Of a stretch of DNA of 51,501 nucleotides, positions 8,229 to 15,953 are shown one piece after another. The notes under the pieces are model-generated. The model searched no databases and was not told where the DNA came from. It saw nothing but the letters and a program-made list of their open reading frames with translations. This DNA is from Candidatus Rokuibacteriota bacterium (GTDB lineage Bacteria > Methylomirabilota > Methylomirabilia > Rokubacteriales > CSP1-6). The translations under genes and the position numbers were made by a program. Each line of letters starts with the position of its first letter. The first letter of the stretch is position 1. The stretch is taken from assembly GCA_003220265.1 (NCBI GenBank), contig QHRW01000028.1:1-51501 (forward strand). Reading direction: 5' to 3'.

Positions 8229-8999
8229 ATGGCCGATTGCGTTCTCGTCGAGAAGTCGGAAGGCGTGGCGATCATCACCATGAACCGGCCCGCGCAGCTC
8301 AACGCCATGAGCCAGCAGCTCAGCGCCGAGCTGCACGACGCCGTCACGCGCCTGAGCGCGGATGACGACGTCGGCTGCCTCGTGATCACGGGGGCGGGCA
8401 CCAAGGCCTTCTCGGCCGGCGGCGACATCCACGAGCAGCGGGAGGACGATCGCCGCTACACGCAGGCCGAGCTGGACGCCCGCAACGCCGTCCGCGCGCG
8501 TGGGAGCTACGAGATCAGCGCCTGCCCCAAGCCGACCATCGGCATGATGAACGGGCTCGCCTACGGTGGCGCCGCGGTGCTGGCCTCGTCGCTCGACATG
8601 CGGATCGGCTGCGAGCACTCGAGCTTCCGCTTCCTGGCCGCCGCCTACGGCCGCATCAACAGCACCTGGACGCTGCCGAACCAGGTGGGGTGGCCCATCG
8701 CCAAGGAGCTGCTCTTCTCGGGCCGCGTGGTCGAGGCGGAGGAAGCGCAGCGCATCGGCCTGCTCAATCATCTCGTGCCGTGCGCGGAGCTTCGCGCCAA
8801 GACGATGTGGCTGGCGACCATGATCGCCAAGAACCGCCGCGAGTCCGTGATGGGCGTCAAGCAGCTGCTCCTGCAGGATCTCGGCTGCTCCCTGGAGGAG
8901 CAGTGGTCGAACGAGCGACACTACACGCTCAACGTCGCCAGGGGCGCCAAGGCCGAGGCCGCGTTCCCCGAATTCATCGCCCGCAAAGGCCGCCCTTAA
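8229..8999 (+). CDS. Enoyl-CoA hydratase/isomerase family protein
   Basis: A 256-residue crotonase-fold protein. ATG at 8229 follows GGGAGGTAGCG. Family landmarks are NRPAQLNAMSQQL, the first oxyanion-hole region FSAGGDIHE, and the second oxyanion-hole segment MMNGLAYGGAAVLASSLDMR. Near the usual catalytic position the sequence reads AYGRINSTWTLPNQVG, which lacks an obvious pair of glutamates. It may therefore be an isomerase, a hydrolase or another crotonase-fold activity rather than a true hydratase. Length is normal. It lies upstream of an alcohol dehydrogenase and a CoA transferase, which suggests a CoA-thioester degradation pathway. Confidence 0.9.
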   Translation: MADCVLVEKSEGVAIITMNRPAQLNAMSQQLSAELHDAVTRLSADDDVGCLVITGAGTKAFSAGGDIHEQREDDRRYTQAELDARNAVRARGSYEISACPKPTIGMMNGLAYGGAAVLASSLDMRIGCEHSSFRFLAAAYGRINSTWTLPNQVGWPIAKELLFSGRVVEAEEAQRIGLLNHLVPCAELRAKTMWLATMIAKNRRESVMGVKQLLLQDLGCSLEEQWSNERHYTLNVARGAKAEAAFPEFIARKGRP

Positions 9000-9026
9000 T
9001 AAACGGTCGACCGCAATTCCGGAGGG

Positions 9027-9107
9027 GAAGGGGGGAACCCTCCAAGGGTGCCCCCACCCAAGAGATGGGAAGGGGGGAACCCTCCTAGGGTTCCCCCGCC
9101 CAAGAGA
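9027..9107. repeat. Two tandem 39-base hairpin repeats between hydratase and dehydrogenase genes
   Basis: Copies at 9027-9065 and 9069-9107 share nearly the whole unit (GAAGGGGGGAACCCTCC...CCCAAGAGA) with a period of 42 bases. Each holds a strong hairpin with a 3-base loop. At 9073-9097 the 11-bp stem GGGGGAACCCT/AGGGTTCCCCC is perfect, and at 9031-9055 one pair is mismatched. There is no T-run after either, so a simple intrinsic terminator is not supported. The AAGAGAGGG just before the dehydrogenase start is part of the second copy, so the repeat also supplies that gene's ribosome binding region. Confidence 0.75.
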
Positions 9108-9114
9108 GGGATTC

Positions 9115-10194
9115 ATGAAGGCTGCGGTGTTCCATGGTCCGCACAAGGAGCTCACGATCGAGAACGTCGACATCGCCAAGCCCATCGGGCGCGAGGTGCT
9201 GGTGCGCACGGTGGCCAGCGGGGTCTGCCACAGCGACCTGCACTTCATCGAGGGCCTCTACCCGTTCGCGGCCCCGGCCATCCTGGGCCACGAGGCCGCG
9301 GGCATCGTGGAGTCGGTCGGCCCGCACGTCAGCGAGTTCAAGCCGGGTGATCACGTGATCGCGTGCCTGTCGGTCTTCTGCGGCCACTGCGAGTGGTGCC
9401 TGACCGGCCGCACGCACCTCTGCCAGAGCCGGCCCGTGCGCGCGACGACCGAGCCGCCCAAGCTCACCTGGAAGGGCGCGCCCGTGAACCAGTTCGCCAA
9501 CCTCTCGTCCTACGCCGAGCAGATGCTCGTGCACGACAGCGGCCTCGTGAAGGTGCGCGACGACATGCCGCTCGACCGCGGCGCGCTCATCGGCTGCGGG
9601 GTGACGACCGGCGTGGGCGCCGTGCTCAACACCGCGCGCGTGGAACCGGGTACGACCGTGGCCGTCTACGGCACCGGGGGCGTCGGGCTGGCCGCCATCC
9701 AGGGCGCGGTCATCGCCGGCGCGCGCATGATCATCGCGGTCGACGTTCACGATCACAAGCTGGAGACGGCGAAGCAGCTCGGCGCCACCCACGTCGTGAA
9801 CGCGGCCAAGACCGACGCCGTGAAAGCCATCCGCGAGCTCACGGGGCCGGGCGTCGATTACTCGTTCGAGTGCATCGGGCTCAAGAAGGCCGCGGAGCAG
9901 GCCTTCGAGTGCCTGCGGCCGGGCGGCACGGCGACGATCGTCGGCATGATTCCGGTCGGCCAGAAGATCGAGCTCGACGGCCCATCCTTCCTGCGCGAGA
10001 AGAAGGTGCAGGGCTGCAGCATGGGCAGCAACCGCTTCAAGGTGGACATGCCGCGCTATGTCGAGCTGTATCGGCAGGGCCGCCTCAAGCTCGACGAGAT
10101 GATCACGCGCCGCGGCCGGCTGGAGGACGTCAACGAGGCGTTCCGCGCGATGAAGGCCGGCGAGGTGGCGCGCACGGTGCTGATGTTCGACTAG
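9115..10194 (+). CDS. Zinc-dependent alcohol dehydrogenase (MDR superfamily)
   Basis: A 359-residue medium-chain dehydrogenase. Catalytic zinc ligands are Cys38 (GVCHSD) and His59-Glu60 (GHEAAG). A structural zinc site has four cysteines at 89, 92, 95 and 103 (CGHCEWCLTGRTHLC). The nucleotide-binding turn is YGTGGVGLAAIQGA, followed by an aspartate in VDVHDHK that favours NAD over NADP. It resembles the class III/NDMA-dependent branch. ATG at 9115 follows AGAGAGGG within the hairpin repeat. The CaiB gene starts 2 bases after its stop. Likely role: oxidation of an alcohol intermediate, substrate unknown. Confidence 0.93.
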   Translation: MKAAVFHGPHKELTIENVDIAKPIGREVLVRTVASGVCHSDLHFIEGLYPFAAPAILGHEAAGIVESVGPHVSEFKPGDHVIACLSVFCGHCEWCLTGRTHLCQSRPVRATTEPPKLTWKGAPVNQFANLSSYAEQMLVHDSGLVKVRDDMPLDRGALIGCGVTTGVGAVLNTARVEPGTTVAVYGTGGVGLAAIQGAVIAGARMIIAVDVHDHKLETAKQLGATHVVNAAKTDAVKAIRELTGPGVDYSFECIGLKKAAEQAFECLRPGGTATIVGMIPVGQKIELDGPSFLREKKVQGCSMGSNRFKVDMPRYVELYRQGRLKLDEMITRRGRLEDVNEAFRAMKAGEVARTVLMFD

Positions 10195-10196
10195 CC

Positions 10197-11381
10197 ATGG
10201 ACAGCGTCCTCGCCGGCATCCGGGTGCTCGACTTCGGGCGCTACATCGCCGGGCCGTACTGCGCGGCCCTGCTGGCCGACCTCGGCGCCGACGTGATCCG
10301 CATCGAGCGGCGCGACGGCGGCGAGGATCGGTGGGTGGCGCCCGTGGGCGAGGACGGCGTGGGCGCGATGTACCTCGTCATGAATCGCAACAAGCGCGCG
10401 ATGACGCTGGACCCGGCCTCAGCGCGCGGGCGCGAGGTCGTGAAGAGGCTGGTGGCCACGGCCGACGTGGTCGTGGCCAACCTGCCGCCCGACGTCCTGC
10501 GCCACCTGGCGCTCGACCTCGACAGCTTGCGGCGCGTGAAGGCCGACATCATCCTGACCACGGTCACGGCCTTCGGCGCCGGCGGCCCGTGGAGCCACAA
10601 GCACGGCTTCGACGGCATCGGCCAGGCGATGTGCGGCTCGGCCTATCTCACGGGCACGCCCGAGCAGCCGCTGCGCGCCGCGGTCGCCTGGGTCGACTGC
10701 GGCACCGCGTCGCTGGCCGCGCTCGGCACGCTGGCGGCGCTGATCGAGCGGCAGAAGAGCGGCCGCGGCCAGAAGGTGGAGGGCGCGCTGCTGCGCACGG
10801 CCGTGGCGTTCAACAACCCCACGCTGGTCGAGCAACAGGTCATCAAGGCCGACCGGATCGCCACGGTGAACCGTGGCCAGACCTCGGCGCCGTCGGATCT
10901 GTTTCGCACGCGCGACGGCTGGATCATCGCCTACGCGATCGGCGGCCCGATGTACAAGCGCTGGGCCCGCCTGATGGGCGAGGAGCACTGGCTCACCGAT
11001 CCGCGCTTCAAGGACGACCTGGCGCGCGGCGACCACGGCGAGATCATCTCGGAGCGCATGTCGCGCTGGACCGCCGAGCGCACGACCGAGCAGGCGCTGG
11101 CCGCGCTGGAGAAGGTGCAGATCCCGGCCGGCCCGCTCTACTCGCCCCAGCAGGCCCTGGAGGACACCCACATCCGCGCGGCCGGCCTGCTGGCCGACCG
11201 CGACTATCCCGGCCTCCCCCGCCCCGCGCCGCTGGCGCCGACGCCCGTCGATCTCTCCGAGACCCCGGGCACCTTCCGCCACCGCGCCCCGATGCTCGGC
11301 GAGCACACCGACGCCATCCTCGCCGAGCTGGGCTACGGCGCCGACGAGATCAAGCAGCTCCGCGCCGACGGCGTCGTGTAA
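10197..11381 (+). CDS. CaiB/BaiF family CoA transferase
   Basis: A 394-residue family III CoA transferase, which moves CoA between carboxylic acids through an aspartyl-CoA anhydride. The frame is open from 9363, but the homologous N-terminus MDSVLAGIRVLDFGRYIAGPYCAALLADLGADVIRIE begins at ATG 10197, 2 bases past the dehydrogenase stop. The likely catalytic Asp is in HGFDGIGQAMCG. The C-terminus ends with the family pattern HRAPMLGEHTDAILAELGY. Length is normal. Its stop abuts the stop of the convergent toxin gene. Confidence 0.92.
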   Translation: MDSVLAGIRVLDFGRYIAGPYCAALLADLGADVIRIERRDGGEDRWVAPVGEDGVGAMYLVMNRNKRAMTLDPASARGREVVKRLVATADVVVANLPPDVLRHLALDLDSLRRVKADIILTTVTAFGAGGPWSHKHGFDGIGQAMCGSAYLTGTPEQPLRAAVAWVDCGTASLAALGTLAALIERQKSGRGQKVEGALLRTAVAFNNPTLVEQQVIKADRIATVNRGQTSAPSDLFRTRDGWIIAYAIGGPMYKRWARLMGEEHWLTDPRFKDDLARGDHGEIISERMSRWTAERTTEQALAALEKVQIPAGPLYSPQQALEDTHIRAAGLLADRDYPGLPRPAPLAPTPVDLSETPGTFRHRAPMLGEHTDAILAELGYGADEIKQLRADGVV

Positions 11382-11843
11382 TCACGCCGGTCCCCCGCGC
11401 CAGACGGTGAAGCCGGCGGCAGCGAAGTCCTCATCGAAGCCGAGGACGTGCTGGCAGCCGTTGGCCTCCATCACCGCGAAGCTCACCGCGTCCGTGTAGG
11501 TGATCGGTCTGGGCAGCATTCGCTCCAGCCAGCGGCGAGCGGCGGCATGATCATCGGCGTCCGGGAAACGCACGGCTACGCTCGGGCTGGCATCGATGCG
11601 ATCGAGCGCGCGGAACGCGGGCTCGGGACCTGCCCGGAACAGCGTCAGGCGATGCGTCTCCTCGATCACGAGATTCGTGGTCAAGAGCGCGACCCGACGA
11701 AGGACCGCCTCATGAAAGAGGCGCTCCGCCTCGATGTGGTGCTGATCGCGCTGGCTGCGCAGCGCGATCCAGGCGCCGCTATCGACGAACAGTCGGCGGG
11801 GAACGGCGACGGCGCGCCCGGTACGGTGCCCGCGGCTCGGCAA
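11382..11843 (-). CDS. PIN-domain toxin, VapC-like
   Basis: Up to 153 residues with the four acidic positions of PIN-domain RNases: Asp21 (LFVDSGAW), Glu61 (VIEETHRL), Asp118 (ITYTDAVSF) and Asp137 (GFDEDF). VapC toxins cleave tRNA or rRNA when freed from their antitoxin. The only standard start is TTG at 11843, which overlaps the antitoxin frame by 65 bases, more than usual. CTG at 11792 would give (M)FVDSGAWIAL, the normal VapC N-terminus with a 14-base overlap, and is a real alternative. Convergent with the CaiB gene, stop to stop. Confidence 0.82.
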   Translation of the reverse strand: MPSRGHRTGRAVAVPRRLFVDSGAWIALRSQRDQHHIEAERLFHEAVLRRVALLTTNLVIEETHRLTLFRAGPEPAFRALDRIDASPSVAVRFPDADDHAAARRWLERMLPRPITYTDAVSFAVMEANGCQHVLGFDEDFAAAGFTVWRGGPA

Positions 11844-12066
11844 CGTAAGTCTCGTTGAGATAGCGCTTGAAGTTCGCGCTCAGGTCGGCGGGAAGACCGT
11901 CGATGTCACCGCTGAGCTCGAGGACGGGGTCCTTGGCGACGGGACGCGTCAGCGCGCGAACGGCGACACGAATCGCCTGCGACTTCGTCCATCCCCGCTC
12001 GCGCGCCCACACTTCCAGACGCTCCAGATCTCGCTCCTCCAGATAGACTTGTAGCGGCCGTGCCAT
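11779..12066 (-). CDS. Ribbon-helix-helix antitoxin, VapB-like
   Basis: 95 residues. The N-terminus RPLQVYLEERDLERLEVWARERG followed by TKSQAIRVAVRAL is a ribbon-helix-helix DNA-binding domain: a strand, helix, turn and helix with the usual TxSxAIR pattern. The C-terminal half, ending in a basic stretch (RARRRRS), should wrap the toxin. ATG at 12066 is preceded by an AT-rich stretch with a promoter and palindrome. Expected to repress its own operon together with the toxin. Confidence 0.82.
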   Translation of the reverse strand: MARPLQVYLEERDLERLEVWARERGWTKSQAIRVAVRALTRPVAKDPVLELSGDIDGLPADLSANFKRYLNETYVAEPRAPYRARRRRSPPTVRR

Positions 12067-12074
12067 GATGTTCG

Positions 12075-12103
12075 ACGTTATCGGATCATGATCTCGATGT
12101 CAA
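12075..12103 (-). promoter_or_regulatory. Antitoxin-toxin promoter with palindromic operator candidate
   Basis: Reading leftward: TTGACA (12103-12098, perfect -35), a 17-base spacer, and TAACGT (12080-12075, weak -10), 9 bases before the antitoxin ATG. The spacer contains a perfect 10-base palindrome GATCATGATC (12084-12093), and CATGATG is repeated on both sides (about 12064 and 12110). This layout suits autoregulation by a ribbon-helix-helix protein. The 55-base gap is clearly more AT-rich than its surroundings. Confidence 0.6.
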
Positions 12104-12121
12104 TATTTTCATGATGCAACG

Positions 12122-12667
12122 TCACGCCGGCAACACGTCCGCGCCGGGGCCGGGCTCGAGCTCGCAGGCGTTGACGGTCATCGCCAGCATCGCGTAGTAG
12201 CCGATGGTGCCGGTGAGCTGGATGAAGCCCTCGTCGCCGAAGCGCGCGCGCAGCGCCTTGGCGGTGGCGTCGTCCACGCGGTGTTTCTGCAGCAGCGCGC
12301 GCGTGGCGTCCACGATCTGCGCGTCCTCGGGCGGGATCCCGCGCGAGTGGCGCTCGCGAATGGCCGCGATCGTCGAGTCCGGCACGTCGAGCCGTCGCGC
12401 CGCGCCGGTCTGGGCGCCCCACACGTAGAGCGCGTCCAGCTCGCGCGCCACCGTCATGGCGGCCAGCACGCGCACGCGCATGTCGAGCGCGCCCTCGAAG
12501 CGCACGAACGCGCCCAGATGGGCGACGCGCCCGGCCAGCTCGGGGCAATGCAGGAACATCGTGAACGGTCCCTGCAGCGCGCCGCGGCTCACGACGATGG
12601 AATCGACGATCGTCTGATGCTTCGCGGGGACCTGTTCCTTGCTGGTGATCGGCGTCAGCCTTGCCAT
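12122..12667 (-). CDS. Carboxymuconolactone decarboxylase (CMD) family protein
   Basis: A 181-residue all-helical CMD-fold protein. The core ARELDALYVWGAQTGAARRLDVP corresponds to the family's conserved helix, where related proteins have E..YEW..H; here Gln stands at the usual His. There is no CxxC, so it is not an AhpD-type peroxidase. ATG at 12667 lies 19 bases after the stop of the flavoprotein gene on the same strand, so they probably form a two-gene operon. Function unknown beyond the fold. Confidence 0.85.
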   Translation of the reverse strand: MARLTPITSKEQVPAKHQTIVDSIVVSRGALQGPFTMFLHCPELAGRVAHLGAFVRFEGALDMRVRVLAAMTVARELDALYVWGAQTGAARRLDVPDSTIAAIRERHSRGIPPEDAQIVDATRALLQKHRVDDATAKALRARFGDEGFIQLTGTIGYYAMLAMTVNACELEPGPGADVLPA

Positions 12668-12686
12668 GCGTGTCCTCCAGTCTGTG

Positions 12687-13772
12687 TCAGCGCGCGGGAT
12701 CGAACGCGTCCAGGTCCACGAGCTTCGGTGAGCCGTCGGCGATCAGCTCGGCCAGCGCCAGGCCGGTGGCGGGCGCATTCAGCATCCCCCAGGGGCCGTG
12801 GCCCGTGGCGACGTAGGCGCCCTCGACGCCGGGCACCCGGCCGATCAGCGGCAGGCCGTCGTCCGTGACGGGCCGGTAGCACGCGGCGCGCCGCATGATC
12901 GGCACGGCGGCCAGCGTCGTGGCCACGCGGGCGGCGGCGCCGGCCAGGACGTCGCACGCGGCCTCGCTCACCTCCACGCCCTCGGCCGACTCCGGCAGCG
13001 GCTGGTGATCCCGCATCCCACACACGTACACGGTGCCGTCGGGCCGCGGGAAGACCTCCGGCTCGAGATGACGGCCGTCGGCCGTACGGTAGTCGAGGAA
13101 GAGCGCGTGAGCCGGGACAGCCGCGGCCTCGAGCGTCACGCTGTAGCCCTTGAGCCCGTAGATCCGCGGCAGCTTCAGCCGCGTCGCGAGCCGTCCCGTC
13201 CACGGGCCCATGGCCAGCACGACCGTGTCGGCCTCCAGCGTCTCGCCCTCGACGCGCACGCCGCGCACGGCGCCGTCGCGCTGCACCAGGTCCTCCACCA
13301 CCGCGATGCGCAGCCCGGCGCCGTGTCCGCGTGCCGCCTCGATCAGCGCGGTCGTGAACTGCGCGGGATGCACCTGCGCGGTCGTCTCGGTCGAGCCCAG
13401 CTCGGCCGTCACCACGCCCGCGCCGTCGATCCAGCCGGGCGGCGTGACACGATGACCGCCGCGTACGGCGCCCTGCTCGCGGGCCGACAGCATGAAGGTG
13501 TCCATGCGCCGATAGCCGTAGTCGGTCCCGAGCTCGCCGGCCAGCTCGGCGTGGAGCGCGAAGCTGGCGCGGGCCAGCGGGCCGAGCGGTGAGTTGTCGC
13601 ACCAGTCGAGCGCCAGGAAGCCGCCGGACTTGCCGGACGCCGCGCACGCGACGCCCGTGCGCTCGAGCACGGTGACGGCCACGCCGCGCCGGGCCAGGAA
13701 GTAGGCGACGCTCGCGCCGACCACGCCGGCGCCGCAGACGATCACGTGCCTGGGTGGGCTCACGCCCCGCAT
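12687..13772 (-). CDS. FAD-dependent oxidoreductase, D-amino acid oxidase (DAO) family
   Basis: 361 residues from ATG 13772. The dinucleotide-binding turn is VIVCGAGVVGASVAYFLARR, followed by an acidic residue in VLERTG that binds the FAD ribose. The C-terminal signature DDGLPLIGRVPGVEGAYVATGHGPWGM is typical of glycine oxidase/D-amino acid dehydrogenase/sarcosine oxidase relatives. The frame continues upstream, but that section is antisense to the Uma2 gene. No membrane segment. Its partner downstream is a CMD-family protein. The substrate, probably an amine or amino acid, cannot be assigned. Confidence 0.9.
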   Translation of the reverse strand: MRGVSPPRHVIVCGAGVVGASVAYFLARRGVAVTVLERTGVACAASGKSGGFLALDWCDNSPLGPLARASFALHAELAGELGTDYGYRRMDTFMLSAREQGAVRGGHRVTPPGWIDGAGVVTAELGSTETTAQVHPAQFTTALIEAARGHGAGLRIAVVEDLVQRDGAVRGVRVEGETLEADTVVLAMGPWTGRLATRLKLPRIYGLKGYSVTLEAAAVPAHALFLDYRTADGRHLEPEVFPRPDGTVYVCGMRDHQPLPESAEGVEVSEAACDVLAGAAARVATTLAAVPIMRRAACYRPVTDDGLPLIGRVPGVEGAYVATGHGPWGMLNAPATGLALAELIADGSPKLVDLDAFDPAR

Positions 13773-13790
13773 CGTACACAATCGGTCACG

Positions 13791-13819
13791 TTGCCGGCAT
13801 GGCGCCGGCCCGGTATGCT
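13791..13819 (+). promoter_or_regulatory. Predicted promoter of the Uma2 gene
   Basis: TTGCCG (13791-13796), an exact 17-base spacer, and TATGCT (13814-13819). Each hexamer matches 4 of 6 consensus bases. The expected transcription start is about 13826, two bases before the ATG at 13828, so the message may be leaderless; no Shine-Dalgarno sequence is visible. Confidence 0.45.
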
Positions 13820-13827
13820 CACGGCTC

Positions 13828-14415
13828 ATGAGAGCGACCGCGCTGCCGGAGACCGCCATTCGCCGCTGGACGCGCGTCGAGTACGACCGGCTCGTCGACC
13901 TCGGCGTCTTCCAGCCGGGCGAGCGCCTGGAGCTGCTCGACGGCTGGCTCGTCGTTCGCGAGCCGCAGGGCACCGGACATTCGGCAGCAATCCGACGAGT
14001 GCTCGCCGTCTTGCGCCGGACGCTGGGCGAAACGTGGCAGATCGACTCGCAGCTGCCCGTCGCCCTGGACGATCTCTCAGAGCCGGAGCCAGACGTCTTC
14101 GTTGTGCCCAGGGATCCGAACAACTACCTGGATGCCCATCCATCGCACCCATTGCTGATCGTCGAGGTGGCGGAATCCTCGTACCGCATCGATCACGAAT
14201 ACAAGGCCAGCCTGTACGCCCGTGCCACCGTGCCAGAATACTGGATCGTCGACCTCGTCCACGAGACGGTCGAGGTTCACCGGGAACCCGAAGAATCGGC
14301 GGCGGCGCGATACGGCTGGCGGTATCGAAGCCTCGAGACCCTACGGCCGCCGGCGAGCGTTGCGCCGCTGATCGCGCCCGATCGCGCGATCGCCGTCGCC
14401 AGTCTCCTGCCCTGA
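13828..14415 (+). CDS. Uma2 family (DUF820) PD-(D/E)xK nuclease-like protein
   Basis: 195 residues with the Uma2 layout: ERLELLDGWLVVREPQG (Glu35), EPEPDVFVV (Asp89), LLIVEVAESS (Glu113) and YKASLYARATVPEYWIVD (Lys126). These are the acidic and lysine positions of a PD-(D/E)xK nuclease core. The family is very abundant in cyanobacteria and other multicellular or soil bacteria, usually as mobile solitary genes, and its role is unproven. It stands alone between divergent and downstream genes; the AhpD gene starts 2 bases after its stop. Confidence 0.88.
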   Translation: MRATALPETAIRRWTRVEYDRLVDLGVFQPGERLELLDGWLVVREPQGTGHSAAIRRVLAVLRRTLGETWQIDSQLPVALDDLSEPEPDVFVVPRDPNNYLDAHPSHPLLIVEVAESSYRIDHEYKASLYARATVPEYWIVDLVHETVEVHREPEESAAARYGWRYRSLETLRPPASVAPLIAPDRAIAVASLLP

Positions 14416-14417
14416 GC

Positions 14418-15047
14418 ATGGCGCTCCTGAAACCGCTGACGCGTGACGAGATCGCCCCCGAGCTACACGCGCTGTGGGACGAGTGCGAGAAGACCTATCC
14501 GGACTTCCGCAACTCGTGGGCGACGATGGCGCATTCGCCGATCCTGTTCCGCCACGTGTGGGGCCAGCTCCTGGCGCTCAAGAAGGAGAGCCCCGTCGAG
14601 GCGCGGCACTTCGAGATCGCTATCCTCGTCGTCTCCAACGCCACGCGCTGCGACTACTGCGTGGCCCATCACAGCCCGCGCGCGCTCGGCGCCGGGCTCG
14701 CGCCCGCTCAGCTCGCGACGCTCACGGCGCTGGCCGGCACTCCGCTCGCGGACGACCACGGCTTCGAGGGCTACGCCGGCTTCGACGCCGACGACAGCCT
14801 GGTGATCGACCTCGCGCGCTTCGTGGTCTGGGCGGGCCTGCAGGCGCCGCCGGCGGGCGTGCATCCGCGCGTCGTTCACCGGCTGCGGCGGCGCCTCTTC
14901 GACCGGCTGGCCGCTCGCTTTTCGCCCCGCCAGCTCGAGGAGCTCGTGTGGCGCACGACCCAGTGCGCCGCCTTCAACTGGCACAACGAGTTGCTGGAGC
15001 TCGACCTCGAGCCCGACGTGACTTCCCTGCCCGATCGCTCTCACTGA
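14418..15047 (+). CDS. AhpD-like carboxymuconolactone decarboxylase family protein
   Basis: 209 residues. [10 protein letters not shown] (Cys78, Cys81, His84-85) is the AhpD redox motif, so peroxidase or disulfide-reductase chemistry is likely. The N-terminal half resembles the peroxidase-related CMD group ([30 protein letters not shown]). The C-terminal extension, rich in Arg and helical, ends [17 protein letters not shown] at 14418 follows the Uma2 stop by 2 bases. It belongs to a short rightward run with FKBP and an unknown protein. Confidence 0.88.
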   Translation: MALLKPLTRDEIAPELHALWDECEKTYPDFRNSWATMAHSPILFRHVWGQLLALKKESPVEARHFEIAILVVSNATRCDYCVAHHSPRALGAGLAPAQLATLTALAGTPLADDHGFEGYAGFDADDSLVIDLARFVVWAGLQAPPAGVHPRVVHRLRRRLFDRLAARFSPRQLEELVWRTTQCAAFNWHNELLELDLEPDVTSLPDRSH

Positions 15048-15064
15048 CCGCCTGGAGGCACTCA

Positions 15065-15418
15065 ATGGAGCAGCAGCTGACCAAGACCCCGTCCGGCCTC
15101 GGCTACCTCGATCTCGTCGAGGGCACCGGGCCGCAGCCGACGACGGGCGACTCGGTGCGCGTGCACTACACGGGCTGGCTCGAGAACGGCAAGAAGTTCG
15201 ACTCCTCGCACGACCGCCGCGAGCCGCTCGTCTTCCCGGTGGGGCGCGGTCACGTCATCAAGGGCTGGGACGAGGGCGTCGGCTCGATGAAGGTGGGCGG
15301 CAAGCGCAAGCTGGTCATTCCCGCCAACCTCGCCTACGGCGATCGCGGCGCCGGCGGCCTGATCCCGCCCGGCGCCACGCTGATCTTCGAGGTGGAGCTG
15401 CTGGGGATCGGCACATGA
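15065..15418 (+). CDS. FKBP-type peptidyl-prolyl cis-trans isomerase
   Basis: 117 residues, a single FKBP domain. [21 protein letters not shown] and [30 protein letters not shown] followed by [23 protein letters not shown] cover the whole active-site groove (Tyr, Phe-Asp, Trp, Tyr). No signal peptide, so it should act in the cytoplasm. ATG at 15065 follows GGAGG at 7 bases. Its TGA overlaps the next start by 4 bases (ATGA). Confidence 0.95.
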   Translation: MEQQLTKTPSGLGYLDLVEGTGPQPTTGDSVRVHYTGWLENGKKFDSSHDRREPLVFPVGRGHVIKGWDEGVGSMKVGGKRKLVIPANLAYGDRGAGGLIPPGATLIFEVELLGIGT

Positions 15419-15948
15419 GCGAGCGCCCGCGCTTCGGCCTCGGCGCCATCGTCCGCCATCGCGACTTCGGCCGCGGGCGCGTGGTCGCCTACGACGACGA
15501 CCGCTACGTGATCCTGTTTCCCGGCGGCGATGCCAAGACGGTGGCCTTCACCTTCGACGGCCTCGAGGCCCAGGACGGCCGCGGCGATCCCGAGCTCGAC
15601 CGCATCGTGCAGGCCGTGCGCGGCGTGCTCGGCGATCACGGCTGGCTCGACGTCGACCTCGAGCTCGGCAAGCGCTGGGTCGGCGGCACGCTCAAGCTCG
15701 TGTCGGGGCGCGATGACGGCCAGGCCAAGGACATTCCCATCGAGACGTTCTTCAAGAAGCTCGTGGGCATCCGCGACCGGCTGCGGGTGCTGGAGCAGAA
15801 GATCAACAGCCATCCCTCGCTGGCCGGCGAGGAGAAGCTCGAGCTGCAGGGCTACATCACGCGCTGCTACGGCAGCCTCACCAGCTTCAACGTGCTCTTC
15901 GCCAATCGCGCGAGCTGGTTCGTCGGCCAGGGCGAGAAGGACGGCTGA
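15415..15948 (+). CDS. Conserved hypothetical protein with N-terminal SH3/Tudor-like barrel
   Basis: 177 residues, not recognised as a named family. Residues 7-45 ([20 protein letters not shown], then [15 protein letters not shown]) read like the small beta-barrel found at the C-terminus of UvrD/PcrA helicases and in CarD-like proteins. The rest is mixed helical with charged surfaces ([20 protein letters not shown]). No signal peptide, membrane segment or cysteine cluster. It is translationally coupled to the FKBP gene, so a shared role in protein or nucleic-acid handling is possible but not shown. Confidence 0.72.
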   Translation: MSERPRFGLGAIVRHRDFGRGRVVAYDDDRYVILFPGGDAKTVAFTFDGLEAQDGRGDPELDRIVQAVRGVLGDHGWLDVDLELGKRWVGGTLKLVSGRDDGQAKDIPIETFFKKLVGIRDRLRVLEQKINSHPSLAGEEKLELQGYITRCYGSLTSFNVLFANRASWFVGQGEKDG

Positions 15949-15953
15949 GCGCG

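Noticed and set aside
9027..9107. Possible short CRISPR array
   Set aside because: Only two units with a 3-base gap and no spacer-sized sequence; the units are self-complementary hairpins.
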